A stretch of DNA of 33,116 nt, taken from Paraburkholderia piptadeniae (GTDB lineage Bacteria; Pseudomonadota; Gammaproteobacteria; Burkholderiales; Burkholderiaceae). The DNA is taken from contig NZ_CYGY02000093.1 of assembly GCF_900007165.1 (NCBI RefSeq), forward strand, positions 502 to 33,617. The letters are read 5' to 3'. Numbering within the stretch: position 1 is the first letter of the stretch; every line of letters begins with the position of its first letter. The notes below the pieces were generated by a model that saw nothing but the letters and a program-made list of their open reading frames with translations, was not told the origin of the DNA and did no database searches. Shown here in pieces: positions 24,046-31,923 of the stretch. Position numbers and translations under genes: made by a program.

Positions 24046-25722
24046 ATGTCCACTCCCTCGAACGTTTCACCACCACGCGCCGTAGCAATCGAACGCAGTG
24101 CAGTTCTCGACGACGCCCATCTCGGCGACATCAAGGGCGCACTCGGCACGATTGCGCGTCATGACACCGCGCCCCGCACCAGCTGGTGGGCGCGCTTGCG
24201 TACGCTACTCGCGATCCTCGGTCCCGGCCTCATCGTGATGGTCGGTGACAACGACGCCGGCGCGTTCGGCACCTATACCCAGGCCGGACAGAACTACGGC
24301 ACCACGCTGCTGTGGACCATGCTGCTGCTGGTGCCGGTGCTCTTCGTCAACCAGGAAATGGTGCTGCGCCTCGGTGCCGTGACGGGTGTCGGCCATGCGC
24401 GCCTGATCTTCGAACGCTTCGGCAGGTTCTGGGGGGCGTTCAGCGTGATCGACCTCTTCATGCTCAACGCGCTGACCATCGTGACCGAGTTCATCGGCAT
24501 CACGTTCGTCCTCGATTTCTTCGGCGTCTCGAAGATTGCCGGCGTGTGCATCGCGGCAGCGCTGACCATGGCGGCCGTCAGCACCGGGAATTTCCGAAGG
24601 TTCGAGCGCTTCGCGATTTTGCTGTGCATGCTGAGCCTGCTGCTCGTGCCCGTGCTCGTGTCGATCCACCCGCCGGTTGGCCAGATGACGCGCGACTTCC
24701 TCGTTCCGAACTGGCCCGCGCACTCGAAGCTCTCCGACGTGATGCTGCTCGTGATCGGCATCGTCGGCACGACGGTTGCGCCGTGGCAGCTGTTCTTCCA
24801 GCAGAGCTATGTCGTCGACAAGCGCATCACGCCGCGCTTCATGAAGTATGAGAAAGCGGACCTGTGGATCGGTATCGTGTTCGTGCTGATCGGCGCAGTG
24901 GCCATGATTGCATTCTGCGCAGCGCTCTTCCAGGGCAAGCCCGAGTTCGGCAATTTCACCGACGCGGGCGGCGTCATCGCCGGACTCGAGAAGTATGCGG
25001 GTCATACGTCGGCCGTCCTCTTCGCGATCGCGCTGTTCGACGCCGCCATCATCGGCGCGGCGGCGGTGTCGCTGTCGACGGCCTACGCGATCGGCGACGT
25101 GTTCAGGATCCGTCATTCGCTGCATCGCGGCTTGTCGGACTCGAAGGGCTTCTATCTGGTCTATTTCGGCATTGTCGCCGCTGCTGCGGCCATCGTGCTG
25201 ATTCCTGGAAGTCCGCTCGGTCTGCTCACGGAAGCCGTGCAGACGCTTGCGGGCGTGCTGCTGCCGAGTGCCACGGTATTCCTGCTCCTGCTGTGCAATG
25301 ACAAGGCCGTGCTCGGCCCGTGGGCCAACTCGAAGAAACTGAACCTGTTCACGGGCGCGGTGATCTGGGTGCTGGTGATGCTGTCGATCATCCTGACCGC
25401 ATCGGTGATGTACCCGGACATGAGCGGCGAGACGATTCTCACGATGCTCGGCGGCGGCACGCTGCTCGCCATTGTCGGGTACGCCTCGACAGTCTCGCTT
25501 CGCAGGCTTCGCCGCGAACCGGCGGAGAGCACGGGAGAAGGCACGGCTCAGGCCTGGCCGAAGAACGTGCGCGACACATGGCGCATGCCGCCGCTCGACG
25601 AACTGCCGCCGCCCAACCTCACACTGGCCAAGCGCGTCTGGATGGGGGTGTTGCGCGGATACCTGCTGCTCGCGGTGGGGCTCGTTATCGTCAAGGTCGT
25701 GCAGATGACGCTTCTCAGGTAG
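24046..25722 (+). CDS. NRAMP-family divalent cation transporter with altered metal site (NRMT-like)
   Basis: A 558-residue inner-membrane protein with the NRAMP fold. In helix 1, GPGLIVMVGDNDAGAFGTY replaces the usual DPGN by D70-A-G-A73. In helix 6, GTTVAPWQLFFQQS replaces the usual MPH by A245-P-W247. The lost asparagine and methionine are metal ligands that favour manganese and iron. The same kind of change is known in NRAMP-related magnesium transporters, where the site is wider. Magnesium as substrate is therefore inferred, and so no mntH symbol is given. ATG 24046 has GGAG 8 bases upstream; an in-frame ATG at 23992 has none. First gene of a unit with two small membrane proteins, COG4280 and MgtC. 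Confidence 0.88.
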   Translation: MSTPSNVSPPRAVAIERSAVLDDAHLGDIKGALGTIARHDTAPRTSWWARLRTLLAILGPGLIVMVGDNDAGAFGTYTQAGQNYGTTLLWTMLLLVPVLFVNQEMVLRLGAVTGVGHARLIFERFGRFWGAFSVIDLFMLNALTIVTEFIGITFVLDFFGVSKIAGVCIAAALTMAAVSTGNFRRFERFAILLCMLSLLLVPVLVSIHPPVGQMTRDFLVPNWPAHSKLSDVMLLVIGIVGTTVAPWQLFFQQSYVVDKRITPRFMKYEKADLWIGIVFVLIGAVAMIAFCAALFQGKPEFGNFTDAGGVIAGLEKYAGHTSAVLFAIALFDAAIIGAAAVSLSTAYAIGDVFRIRHSLHRGLSDSKGFYLVYFGIVAAAAAIVLIPGSPLGLLTEAVQTLAGVLLPSATVFLLLLCNDKAVLGPWANSKKLNLFTGAVIWVLVMLSIILTASVMYPDMSGETILTMLGGGTLLAIVGYASTVSLRRLRREPAESTGEGTAQAWPKNVRDTWRMPPLDELPPPNLTLAKRVWMGVLRGYLLLAVGLVIVKVVQMTLLR

Positions 25723-25781
25723 AGCGGGCCTGCGTACTTCGCCTGCGTCGTCAGCAATTCCCGCTGGCTCGCAGCGTGAAT

Positions 25782-25803
25782 CTGCCTGCATTCGACCAGG
25801 CAG
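25782..25803 (+). promoter_or_regulatory. Hairpin after the NRAMP-type gene
   Basis: CTGCCTG (25782-25788) pairs with CAGGCAG (25797-25803) around an 8-base loop. It lies between the transporter stop and the next small gene, without a T-run, and may reduce read-through or stabilise the upstream message. Confidence 0.35.
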
Positions 25804-25831
25804 GTTCCACCATGCGCGAAAGGTGGATAAC

Positions 25832-26053
25832 GTGAGCCGGATTCGACCGCTTTCCGCTCGCGCTGCCCGCATGCCCGGGCGGCGGGCAACGCGCGCCCAC
25901 GCGTCGCGAGTCAGTCATGGTGACTGGCGGGGCAGACCGCTCAGCCGCACCGAGTGGACGCTGCTGGTGCTGTGGGCATGCCTCCTGACCTCGGTGCTCT
26001 GGGCCACCGCGCTCGTCGCATTGATTCGCGCGATTCAGCGTACGCTCGACTGA
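25832..26053 (+). CDS. Small membrane protein downstream of the NRAMP-type gene
   Basis: A 73-residue frame starting with GTG 25832, with AAAGGTGG about 8 bases upstream. The N-terminal half is arginine-rich and the C-terminal half is one membrane helix (WTLLVLWACLLTSVLWATAL). No family recognised. It is the second gene of the transporter unit (109 bases after it, 83 before the next small gene). Small single-helix proteins often adjust transporters, which would suit the place, but this is inference. Confidence 0.5.
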   Translation: MSRIRPLSARAARMPGRRATRAHASRVSHGDWRGRPLSRTEWTLLVLWACLLTSVLWATALVALIRAIQRTLD

Positions 26054-26136
26054 TGCCGGCTCCCATTGCGCCTGGAGCGGGTACGCATCCTGACAACGAC
26101 GAAGAGACTTTCGCGAAACGGATAGAAGGTGATGCC

Positions 26137-26370
26137 ATGATTCGCCTGCAGATACGTCACAAGACGGGACCCGTCGTCCTCGTTATCGGCCTGTTTGTGG
26201 CGATCATTGTCGCCATTGCGACCGTGGGTCAGACCATTCTCGTGCCGGCTCCCGCTACAACCGGCGTCACTGCTGTCGCGACGCCCGCTCACGATGCGTG
26301 GCGCGCTGATCGTTTCCACTGCCTGATCCACGGAAAATACTGTGTGAGCGATGTTCTCCGCGGACACTGA
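26137..26370 (+). CDS. Small single-helix protein with two C-terminal cysteines
   Basis: A 77-residue protein: a basic start (MIRLQIRHK), a membrane helix (GPVVLVIGLFVAIIVAIATV), a Pro/Ala/Thr linker and a short end with HCLIHGKYC. AGAAGG lies about 8 bases before the ATG. By charge, the tail would be outside the cytoplasm. The COG4280 gene begins 36 bases after it, so the two are probably co-transcribed. Function unknown. Confidence 0.55.
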   Translation: MIRLQIRHKTGPVVLVIGLFVAIIVAIATVGQTILVPAPATTGVTAVATPAHDAWRADRFHCLIHGKYCVSDVLRGH

Positions 26371-26406
26371 GATACGGCCCATATTGGCCCGACACCGGGA
26401 GACTTC

Positions 26407-27402
26407 ATGATCACGTGGATACACACCGGTCCATCTGTCATTGCGTCATTCCTCGCATCCCTGGTCGAGTTCGTTGAAGCGCTGACTGTGATTCTTGCGG
26501 TCGGGTCGATACGAGGCTGGCGCTCAGCACTAACGGGGGCAGCTGCTGGCGTGCTTGCCCTGACGGTGCTGGTCGTCGTGCTCGGCCAGTCGTTGCTGCA
26601 GGCGCCGATCGTTGCGGTGCGGCTCCTCGTTGGCACTCTTGCACTGCTGTTCGGCGCACGCTGGCTGCGCAAGGCCATGCTGCGGGCAACGGGCGTCATC
26701 CCGCTGCATGACGAAAACACCGTGTTCATGAGGGAGACGACCGCGCTGCGTCAGGCGGTCGTCCACCGCGCCAGATGGGATCCCGTCGCCCTCGTAACGT
26801 CGTTCAAGATCGTGATGCTCGAAGGCATGGAAGTCGTGTTCATCGTGATCGCGCTGGGCGCCAGCAGTCGTCAGATGGGCCCGGTGTCGGCCGGGGCAGC
26901 CGCCGCCTTCGCGCTCGTTTGCGGTCTCGGTGTCGTGCTGCACAAACCATTGGCGAACGTGCCGGAAAACACCTTGAAGTATGCAGTCGGCATCCTGCTC
27001 TGCGCGTTCGGTACGTTCTGGTCAGGCGAAGGCCTCGGGCTCGAGTGGCCGACGGGGGACCTCGCTATTCTCATGCTTGCGGGCGGCTACCTGATCGTGT
27101 CGCAGATGCTGATCATTGCGTGCCGCCGATACCGGACGCACGTGCCCGCGCCCACCAGCACCGCGCGGGCCGGTGCCGCGACGCATCCACCGCGTCGTCG
27201 CACCGTGCGCATCCGGCGAAAAGCGCTCCTCGGGCTATTCGTCGACGATGGCTTTCTGGCTGCCGGCGTGCTCGCCTGGATCGCAACGACAGCGGTACTC
27301 ACCCGGACGGAATGGGTCGACCATGCCTTCATGCCTGGCCTCCTGTTTGGCGGCGTGGCGCTCATCCTCGTGCTCAGTGCGGGGCGTGTCGCGATCCGAT
27401 AG
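26407..27402 (+). CDS. COG4280-type integral membrane protein, possible cation transporter
   Basis: A 331-residue protein with about 8 hydrophobic helices. Helix 1 holds VEFVEALTVILAVG (E21, E24) and a later helix holds MLEGMEVVFIVIALG; both have E-x-x-E and then similar hydrophobic runs, so the two halves look related. The motif resembles the E-x-x-E helices of iron permeases of the Ftr1/OFeT type. I recognise the family as the uncharacterised COG4280 membrane proteins. GGGAG is 6 bases before the ATG. A cytosolic Arg/Pro-rich loop lies near residues 245-275. Place in the unit between the NRAMP-type gene and mgtC suggests divalent cations, not proven. Confidence 0.75.
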   Translation: MITWIHTGPSVIASFLASLVEFVEALTVILAVGSIRGWRSALTGAAAGVLALTVLVVVLGQSLLQAPIVAVRLLVGTLALLFGARWLRKAMLRATGVIPLHDENTVFMRETTALRQAVVHRARWDPVALVTSFKIVMLEGMEVVFIVIALGASSRQMGPVSAGAAAAFALVCGLGVVLHKPLANVPENTLKYAVGILLCAFGTFWSGEGLGLEWPTGDLAILMLAGGYLIVSQMLIIACRRYRTHVPAPTSTARAGAATHPPRRRTVRIRRKALLGLFVDDGFLAAGVLAWIATTAVLTRTEWVDHAFMPGLLFGGVALILVLSAGRVAIR

Positions 27403-27424
27403 CGGCACATACGGCTGAAACAGT

Positions 27425-27468
27425 TTGACAACGGCGGTATCGGGATATGTTGCAATATCCCGATGCCG
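27425..27468 (+). promoter_or_regulatory. TTGACA box and 14-bp inverted repeat upstream of mgtC
   Basis: CGGTATCGGGATAT (27435-27448) faces ATATCCCGATGCCG (27455-27468): 14 pairs with one G-T wobble and a 6-base loop. TTGACA at 27425-27430 directly precedes it. It is 49 bases before the mgtC start. As DNA it could be an operator, as RNA a stable hairpin; it has no T-run. Confidence 0.55.
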
Positions 27469-27517
27469 AACGGTCTCCCGGCCACGGGACCCCGACTATC
27501 CCAGACTTCTTTCGAAC

Positions 27518-28225
27518 ATGACTGCTGACTTCTTCTGGCGGCTCCTTGCCGCCTTTGCCTGCGGCGTTGCCATTGGACTGGAGCGCCAGATGCGCCAGCG
27601 CACCGCCGGGTTACGCACCATCACGCTGGTGGCCAGCGGTGCGTGCCTGTTCGTCACGCTGGGCATGCTGACCGGAAACGGGATTGCTGGCGTGACGCAG
27701 ATAGCGGCCTATGTCGTATCGGGCGTCGGTTTCCTCGGTGGCGGCGTCATCATGCGCGACAAGGGCTCGATACAGGGCATCAACACGGCTGCCACCCTGT
27801 GGTGCGCGGCTGCCGTCGGTGTGCTGTGCGGTTCGGGACACTTCGGGCCCGCGATTGCGGGGACGATACTGGTGCTGGTGACCAACACCCTGCTGCGGGA
27901 GGTCAGTCGCGCCATCAACGCGACGCCGGTGTCAGGGGCGGACCTGGTGCGCGAATATGTGCTGACCGTTGTCTGTCGGGAACAGGACGAAATCCACATC
28001 CGCACGCTGCTGTCGAACTCCATGTATTCACAGCCGCTGTCGTTCCAGAGCCTGACCAGCCAGGACTTTGAGGGTGACCCGCCCCGCATTGAAGTGACGG
28101 CGACCGTGCGCATGCATCCGAAGGACCAGGCAAAGCTTGAACTGATGGCAAGCCGTATCAGCATGGAAAAGGGGGTGTCCAGCATCAGCTGGTCCGCAAA
28201 GGAAGCCGAACCCGCACCGGAGTAA
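27518..28225 (+). CDS. mgtC: MgtC/SapB family membrane protein
   Basis: A 235-residue protein with the MgtC signatures GVAIGLERQMRQRTAGLRT (about residues 13-31), VSGVGFLGGGVIMRDKG and GINTAATLWCAAAVG, four to five membrane helices, and a C-terminal cytosolic domain of about 90 residues containing LVREYVLTVVCREQDE. MgtC proteins are induced in low magnesium and modulate the F1Fo ATPase and survival in host cells in Salmonella and Mycobacterium; they are not themselves transporters. Here it ends the unit that starts with the NRAMP-type gene, supporting a magnesium theme. No strong ribosome-binding site precedes ATG 27518. Confidence 0.88.
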   Translation: MTADFFWRLLAAFACGVAIGLERQMRQRTAGLRTITLVASGACLFVTLGMLTGNGIAGVTQIAAYVVSGVGFLGGGVIMRDKGSIQGINTAATLWCAAAVGVLCGSGHFGPAIAGTILVLVTNTLLREVSRAINATPVSGADLVREYVLTVVCREQDEIHIRTLLSNSMYSQPLSFQSLTSQDFEGDPPRIEVTATVRMHPKDQAKLELMASRISMEKGVSSISWSAKEAEPAPE

Positions 28226-28251
28226 CGGCGGATCGGAGCGCCGGTAATTTT
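28226..28251 (+). terminator. Weak terminator after mgtC
   Basis: CGGCG (28226-28230) can pair with CGCCG (28239-28243), followed by GTAATTTT. It lies between the convergent mgtC and the next minus-strand gene. Confidence 0.35.
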
Positions 28252-28277
28252 GCCAGAATCAGGGCCTGCGCCCAATG

Positions 28278-28637
28278 TCACCTGTGAGACGCATCTTTGC
28301 AGCCGATGAGTTCCGGGTGCAACCGGATATGGAGTATGACGAACCAGCGTCTCGGGCACCGGGGCGCGATATAAAGCACCACGGCTTGCGCGTCGTCGAG
28401 CTCGACATAACCTGCGCGCACTGCGTCTTCGTACGCGTGTCGCGCGTCGCTACGTACCCAGCCGGTGGCCAGGATCACAGTGCAGACACCAAACACGGTG
28501 ATAGCCGATGCGGGCAAGTCGATGGACATGATGCGGCTTGCCAGTTCGCCGAGAAGCACCAGTACTTCGGCGAGCAGTATGGCAACCAGGCCGACACGAA
28601 CCTGCGACTGCAATGCGAGTCGGGTCTCAGGTTTCAT
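28278..28637 (-). CDS. Small two-helix membrane protein
   Basis: A 119-residue protein with two hydrophobic helices, VRVGLVAILLAEVLVLLGEL and ASAITVFGVCTVILATGW, and a cytosolic C-terminal part (YEDAVRAGYVELDDAQAVVL). ATG 28637 is preferred because GGGGAGTG lies just upstream; the frame is open 22 codons further. It stands alone, convergent with mgtC and divergent from the VIT-type gene. No family recognised. Confidence 0.6.
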   Translation of the reverse strand: MKPETRLALQSQVRVGLVAILLAEVLVLLGELASRIMSIDLPASAITVFGVCTVILATGWVRSDARHAYEDAVRAGYVELDDAQAVVLYIAPRCPRRWFVILHIRLHPELIGCKDASHR

Positions 28638-28966
28638 CACCCACTCCCCGTGCACCGCCGGCGAGATGAACACCGGTTCCCGACGAGGAATGCCGCGCGC
28701 CAACCAACCAGGGGGACGTCATCTTCATGATAGCAGTGGTCCCGGTGCGTCCGCTTTCACCTGCGGCTTCAACCCGAGGCCCCTGCCATTCATGGTTGTT
28801 CAGGGTCCCACGGGTGGGATTCAGACTGCCCGTTGGACCTGATTCCGACGCGCGAATCTTCATGAGAACCGTTGCCATTTTCGGTAAAAGCTCGAATCAG
28901 GGCTTTCCACCTAAAGGCTTCACTGACGGATAAAATTAAACGTTGAGCATGCAACTAGGCGACACC
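28638..28966. other. Divergent upstream region of the small membrane protein and VIT-type genes
   Basis: No gene was recognised in these 329 bases. It contains a long hairpin (28800-28842) and an AT-richer part just before the VIT-type gene (28920-28945) that may hold its promoter. Confidence 0.4.
28800..28842 (+). promoter_or_regulatory. Long hairpin in the leader of the ferritin/VIT gene
   Basis: TCAGGGTCC (28800-28808) pairs with GGACCTGA (28835-28842) with one bulge, and ACGGG (28810-28814) with CCCGT (28829-28833), leaving a 14-base loop. It ends about 125 bases before the gene start. Confidence 0.45.
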
Positions 28967-30091
28967 ATGGCATCCAGACACGAACTCAGGCGATACCGCG
29001 CACACCTTGCAGACGAGCGTCACAGCGCCGCACTCTATGAGACACTCGCGCACGTCGAAAGGGACAGTGACCGCAAGCTGGTCTTCCGTGAGCTGGCTAC
29101 GTCGGAACGCACACATGCGAAGGTCTGGGCCGACAAGCTGAAAGCAAACGGACAGCGCGTATCAGACAGGCAGAGCATCAAGACCTTTTTGATTAGAAGC
29201 CTCGTTCATGTCTTCGGCCCAACGTTTGTGCTACCCATGCTTGCGGCCGCAGAATTTGCGGACCGGAACAAATATGCGGGCAACCCCGAGACCGCAAGAA
29301 TGTCCGCGGAGGAGCGGCACCACGCCAGCGTGGTGCAGGCCCTGGCGAACGCAGGCAAACCGGAACCGGCCAGGGGAGCCGAGATTGCCGAAGCCGAGTC
29401 CTGGCATCGGGGAGTGTCGTCCGGGAACGACCTTCGCGCAGCCGTGCTCGGCGCCAATGATGGACTGGTGTCGAACTTCTGTCTCATTATGGGCGTCGCC
29501 GGCGCGGGTACGGGCAACAAGGCGATTCTGCTGACCGCCTTGGCGGGACTGATAGCAGGCGCCTGTTCGATGGCGCTCGGAGAATGGCTGTCGGTGACCA
29601 ATGCTCGCGAACTGGCGAAGACGCAGATTGCCAGGGAAGCCGACGAGCTTGAACACACTCCTGACGCGGAGGAACACGAACTCCGGCTCATCTACCGCGC
29701 GAAAGGACTGGATAGCGATGAGGCAAAGCGCGTGGCGTCGCAACTCATGCGCGACAAGGACAAGGCGCTTGATGCCCTTACCCGCGAGGAACTCGGTCTG
29801 GACCCGGCAGAACTGGGCGGCAATCCATGGTCTGCGGCCGGCGTTTCGTTCTGCCTGTTTGCGACTGGCGCCATCTTTCCCGCCATGCCGTTTTTGTGGA
29901 CATCTGGCGTAATGGCTATCGCACAATGCGTCGCATTGAGTATTCTCGCGCTGGCGGCCATCGGCGTGTTCACGTCACTGTTCAACGGACGCAGTGCCAG
30001 TTTTTCCGCGATTCGCCAGGTCATCATTGGGCTGGCTGCCGCTGCGTTCACATTCGGTGTTGGGCGTGTATTAGGCGTCTCCGTGTCGTGA
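28967..30091 (+). CDS. Ferritin-like / VIT1-CCC1 fusion, iron or manganese transporter (MbfA-like)
   Basis: A 374-residue protein with an N-terminal four-helix ferritin-like domain of about 140 residues, seen in DERHSAALYETLAHVE, ATSERTHAKVW and SAEERHHASVV (E-x-x-H iron motifs), and a C-terminal VIT1/CCC1 membrane domain with LRAAVLGANDGLVSN, GLIAGACSMALGEWLSV and five helices. Fusions of this design (MbfA in alphaproteobacteria) export iron and protect from peroxide; iron or manganese is therefore the likely substrate. ATG 28967 or ATG 28949 could be the start, neither with a strong ribosome-binding site. It is transcribed alone after a long leader. Confidence 0.85.
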   Translation: MASRHELRRYRAHLADERHSAALYETLAHVERDSDRKLVFRELATSERTHAKVWADKLKANGQRVSDRQSIKTFLIRSLVHVFGPTFVLPMLAAAEFADRNKYAGNPETARMSAEERHHASVVQALANAGKPEPARGAEIAEAESWHRGVSSGNDLRAAVLGANDGLVSNFCLIMGVAGAGTGNKAILLTALAGLIAGACSMALGEWLSVTNARELAKTQIAREADELEHTPDAEEHELRLIYRAKGLDSDEAKRVASQLMRDKDKALDALTREELGLDPAELGGNPWSAAGVSFCLFATGAIFPAMPFLWTSGVMAIAQCVALSILALAAIGVFTSLFNGRSASFSAIRQVIIGLAAAAFTFGVGRVLGVSVS

Positions 30092-30350
30092 TTGCTGACT
30101 GGCGACATTGCCGGAATCCCGGCTGGCGGTGAACGTGGCCGTCGGACATTTAGCGACGCTCGGCGCATTCACTGCCAAGGCTCAAGCCGCCGCGCGGTTC
30201 GGGTTCACCTCGACCGTCACGTGCGACAATCCCTTGAAGCACTTGAGCGCCGCGTGATAAGAGCCCGGGTAACGCACCTGGCGGTGACGCTGTACCGTGC
30301 GCAGCTTGCACGGCCGATCAGCCATGGCTGGCTACGTCCCTGAGTTGCCC
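30092..30350. other. Intergenic stretch before the HAD phosphatase
   Basis: No gene. On the minus strand a short frame (about 30,188-30,300) ends with ALKCFKGLSHVTVEVNPNRA, which looks like the tail of a lost protein but cannot be assigned. A small hairpin (GCCGG/CCGGC, near 30,110) follows the VIT-type gene. Confidence 0.3.
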
Positions 30351-30977
30351 ATGTCTATCCGTCGAATTGTCGCTGCCTTCGATTTCGATGGCACCATCAC
30401 CACGTCCGACAGCCTGCGCGACTTCGTTCGCCACGCGGTCGGTAACGTCCGGTTCCTGGCTGGCGCATTCCATGCCGCCCCCTGGCTCATCGGCGTACTG
30501 CTGGGAGTGTGTGACCGCGGTGCTGCGAAAGCCCGCTTCCTGGCGACAACGATTGGGGGCATGCGTGAAACTGAACTGCGAGGCATTGCCCGAAGCTATG
30601 TCGATGCGCGATTGCCTGCACTGATCCGGCCGGATATGGTGCAGCGCCTGCGCGAACATCAGCGCTGCGGTCATGAGGTCGTGCTCGTGAGCGCGTCTCC
30701 ATTGCCGTACCTTGAGATCTGGGCGAAACAGGTCGGCTTTGACGCCGTTCTCGCGACCGAACTCGAGTTCCTTGATGAACGGTGTACAGGCTGGCTCGCG
30801 TCACCGAATTGCCTGGGACCAGAGAAAGTGCGACGTCTGGAGCGATGGTTCGGCGCGATGCCTCCGCACATTCTCTACGCGTACGGCGATAGCCCGGGTG
30901 ACCGAGAAATGCTTGCGTACGCGGATGTCAGGTGGCTGCGCGGCGACGACGGTGCGCTACCTCCGGTTGAAGCCTGA
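30351..30977 (+). CDS. HAD-IB family phosphatase (SerB-like)
   Basis: A 208-residue soluble phosphatase of the haloacid-dehalogenase superfamily. Motif I is FDFDGTITTSD (nucleophile D11, acid D13), motif II LVSASP, motif III GPEKVRRLE and motif IV YAYGDSPGDREML. Subfamily IB includes phosphoserine phosphatases and lipid-phosphate phosphatases; the helical cap (about residues 20-90) fits IB. ATG 30351 is chosen because the first strand starts right after; ATG 30324 is possible. No operon partner. The IS1182 remnant begins just over 100 bases after it. Confidence 0.83.
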   Translation: MSIRRIVAAFDFDGTITTSDSLRDFVRHAVGNVRFLAGAFHAAPWLIGVLLGVCDRGAAKARFLATTIGGMRETELRGIARSYVDARLPALIRPDMVQRLREHQRCGHEVVLVSASPLPYLEIWAKQVGFDAVLATELEFLDERCTGWLASPNCLGPEKVRRLERWFGAMPPHILYAYGDSPGDREMLAYADVRWLRGDDGALPPVEA

Positions 30978-31084
30978 CCTCAAGCAACCTCGGCTCGGGC
31001 GGCCGGACGGTGATGGCCTGTCTGGGCCTCACAATCAGGCATCGGAGTGTCAGGCCCGGACAGCAAAACCGGTCAGCCGGTGCG

Positions 31085-31923
31085 CCGCGAAGGTGGCAAT
31101 CGATGGCAGCAGGTTCAAGGCTGTGAACAGTCGCGACAAGAATTACACGACGGGTAAGATCGACAAACGTCGGCAGCCGATCGAGGAAAGCGTCCAGCGA
31201 TACCTCGACGCAATTGAAACGGCAGACCGGACCACTCCGACAGGTTTCGATGTGAAGACCGTGCACCTGTATGAGAAGATTGCCCGCTTGCGCCGGGAGA
31301 TGCGTGAGTTCGCACGGATCAAGAAGCAGTTGCAGAAGCACCCAGACAAACAGTTGTCGATGACGGATCCCGACGCACGGTCCATGGCAACAAGCGGCAG
31401 AGGATCCGGCATCGTCGGCTACAATGTTCAGGTCGCGGTGGACACGAAGCATCACCTGATCGTTGAACACGAGGTGACCAACATTGGAAACGATCACGGG
31501 CAACTCGGCAGGATGGCGGCGTCGCGCAAAGAACGCGACGGCCAAGCCGAAGCTGAAGGTGCGGCTGCCCGTGGCTACTTCGGCGGCCCGGAGATACGCG
31601 CATGCGAACTGAACGATACCAGTGCGTACGTCCCGAAGCCACTCACCTCCGCATCAAGGAAGAAAGGTCTCTTCACGAAGGCCGACTTGGTCTACCTCGC
31701 AAAAGACGATGTGTATCGATGCTCTGCCGGCGAGCGTGCCATTCATCGATTCAATACCGTTGAGAATGGAATGAATTTGCGGGTGTACTGGCCCAGTGCC
31801 TGCCCGCGTTGCCCGCTGAAGCAGCGATGTTCGCCCAGCCACTATCGCCGTATCCGACGGTGGGAGCTGAATATATTCGGCGTGTCAGGGACAATGAAGA
31901 GCATGAAGTTGGTCGGAAGCTGA
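31085..31923 (+). pseudogene. IS1182-family transposase, inactivated copy
   Basis: The frame is open from far upstream, but likeness to the family starts at about 31,093 with VAIDGSRFKAVNSRDKNYT (first catalytic aspartate). It continues through GIVGYNVQVAVDTKHHLIVE and VTNIGNDHGQL. At the second catalytic site AARGYF replaces ADRGYF. After RIRRWE about 65 residues are missing, including the VEHVFGTLK region with the catalytic glutamate; the frame resumes at NIFGVSGTMKSMKLVGS. The N-terminal third is also missing. The copy is therefore dead in three ways. It differs from the remnant at 528-1141 along the shared part, so the two came from different elements. Confidence 0.8.

Noticed and set aside
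24205..25872. 555-codon open frame on the minus strand
   Set aside because: It is the antisense of the NRAMP-type gene, with Arg/His/Glu-rich sequence and no domain; GC-rich genes often leave the opposite strand open.
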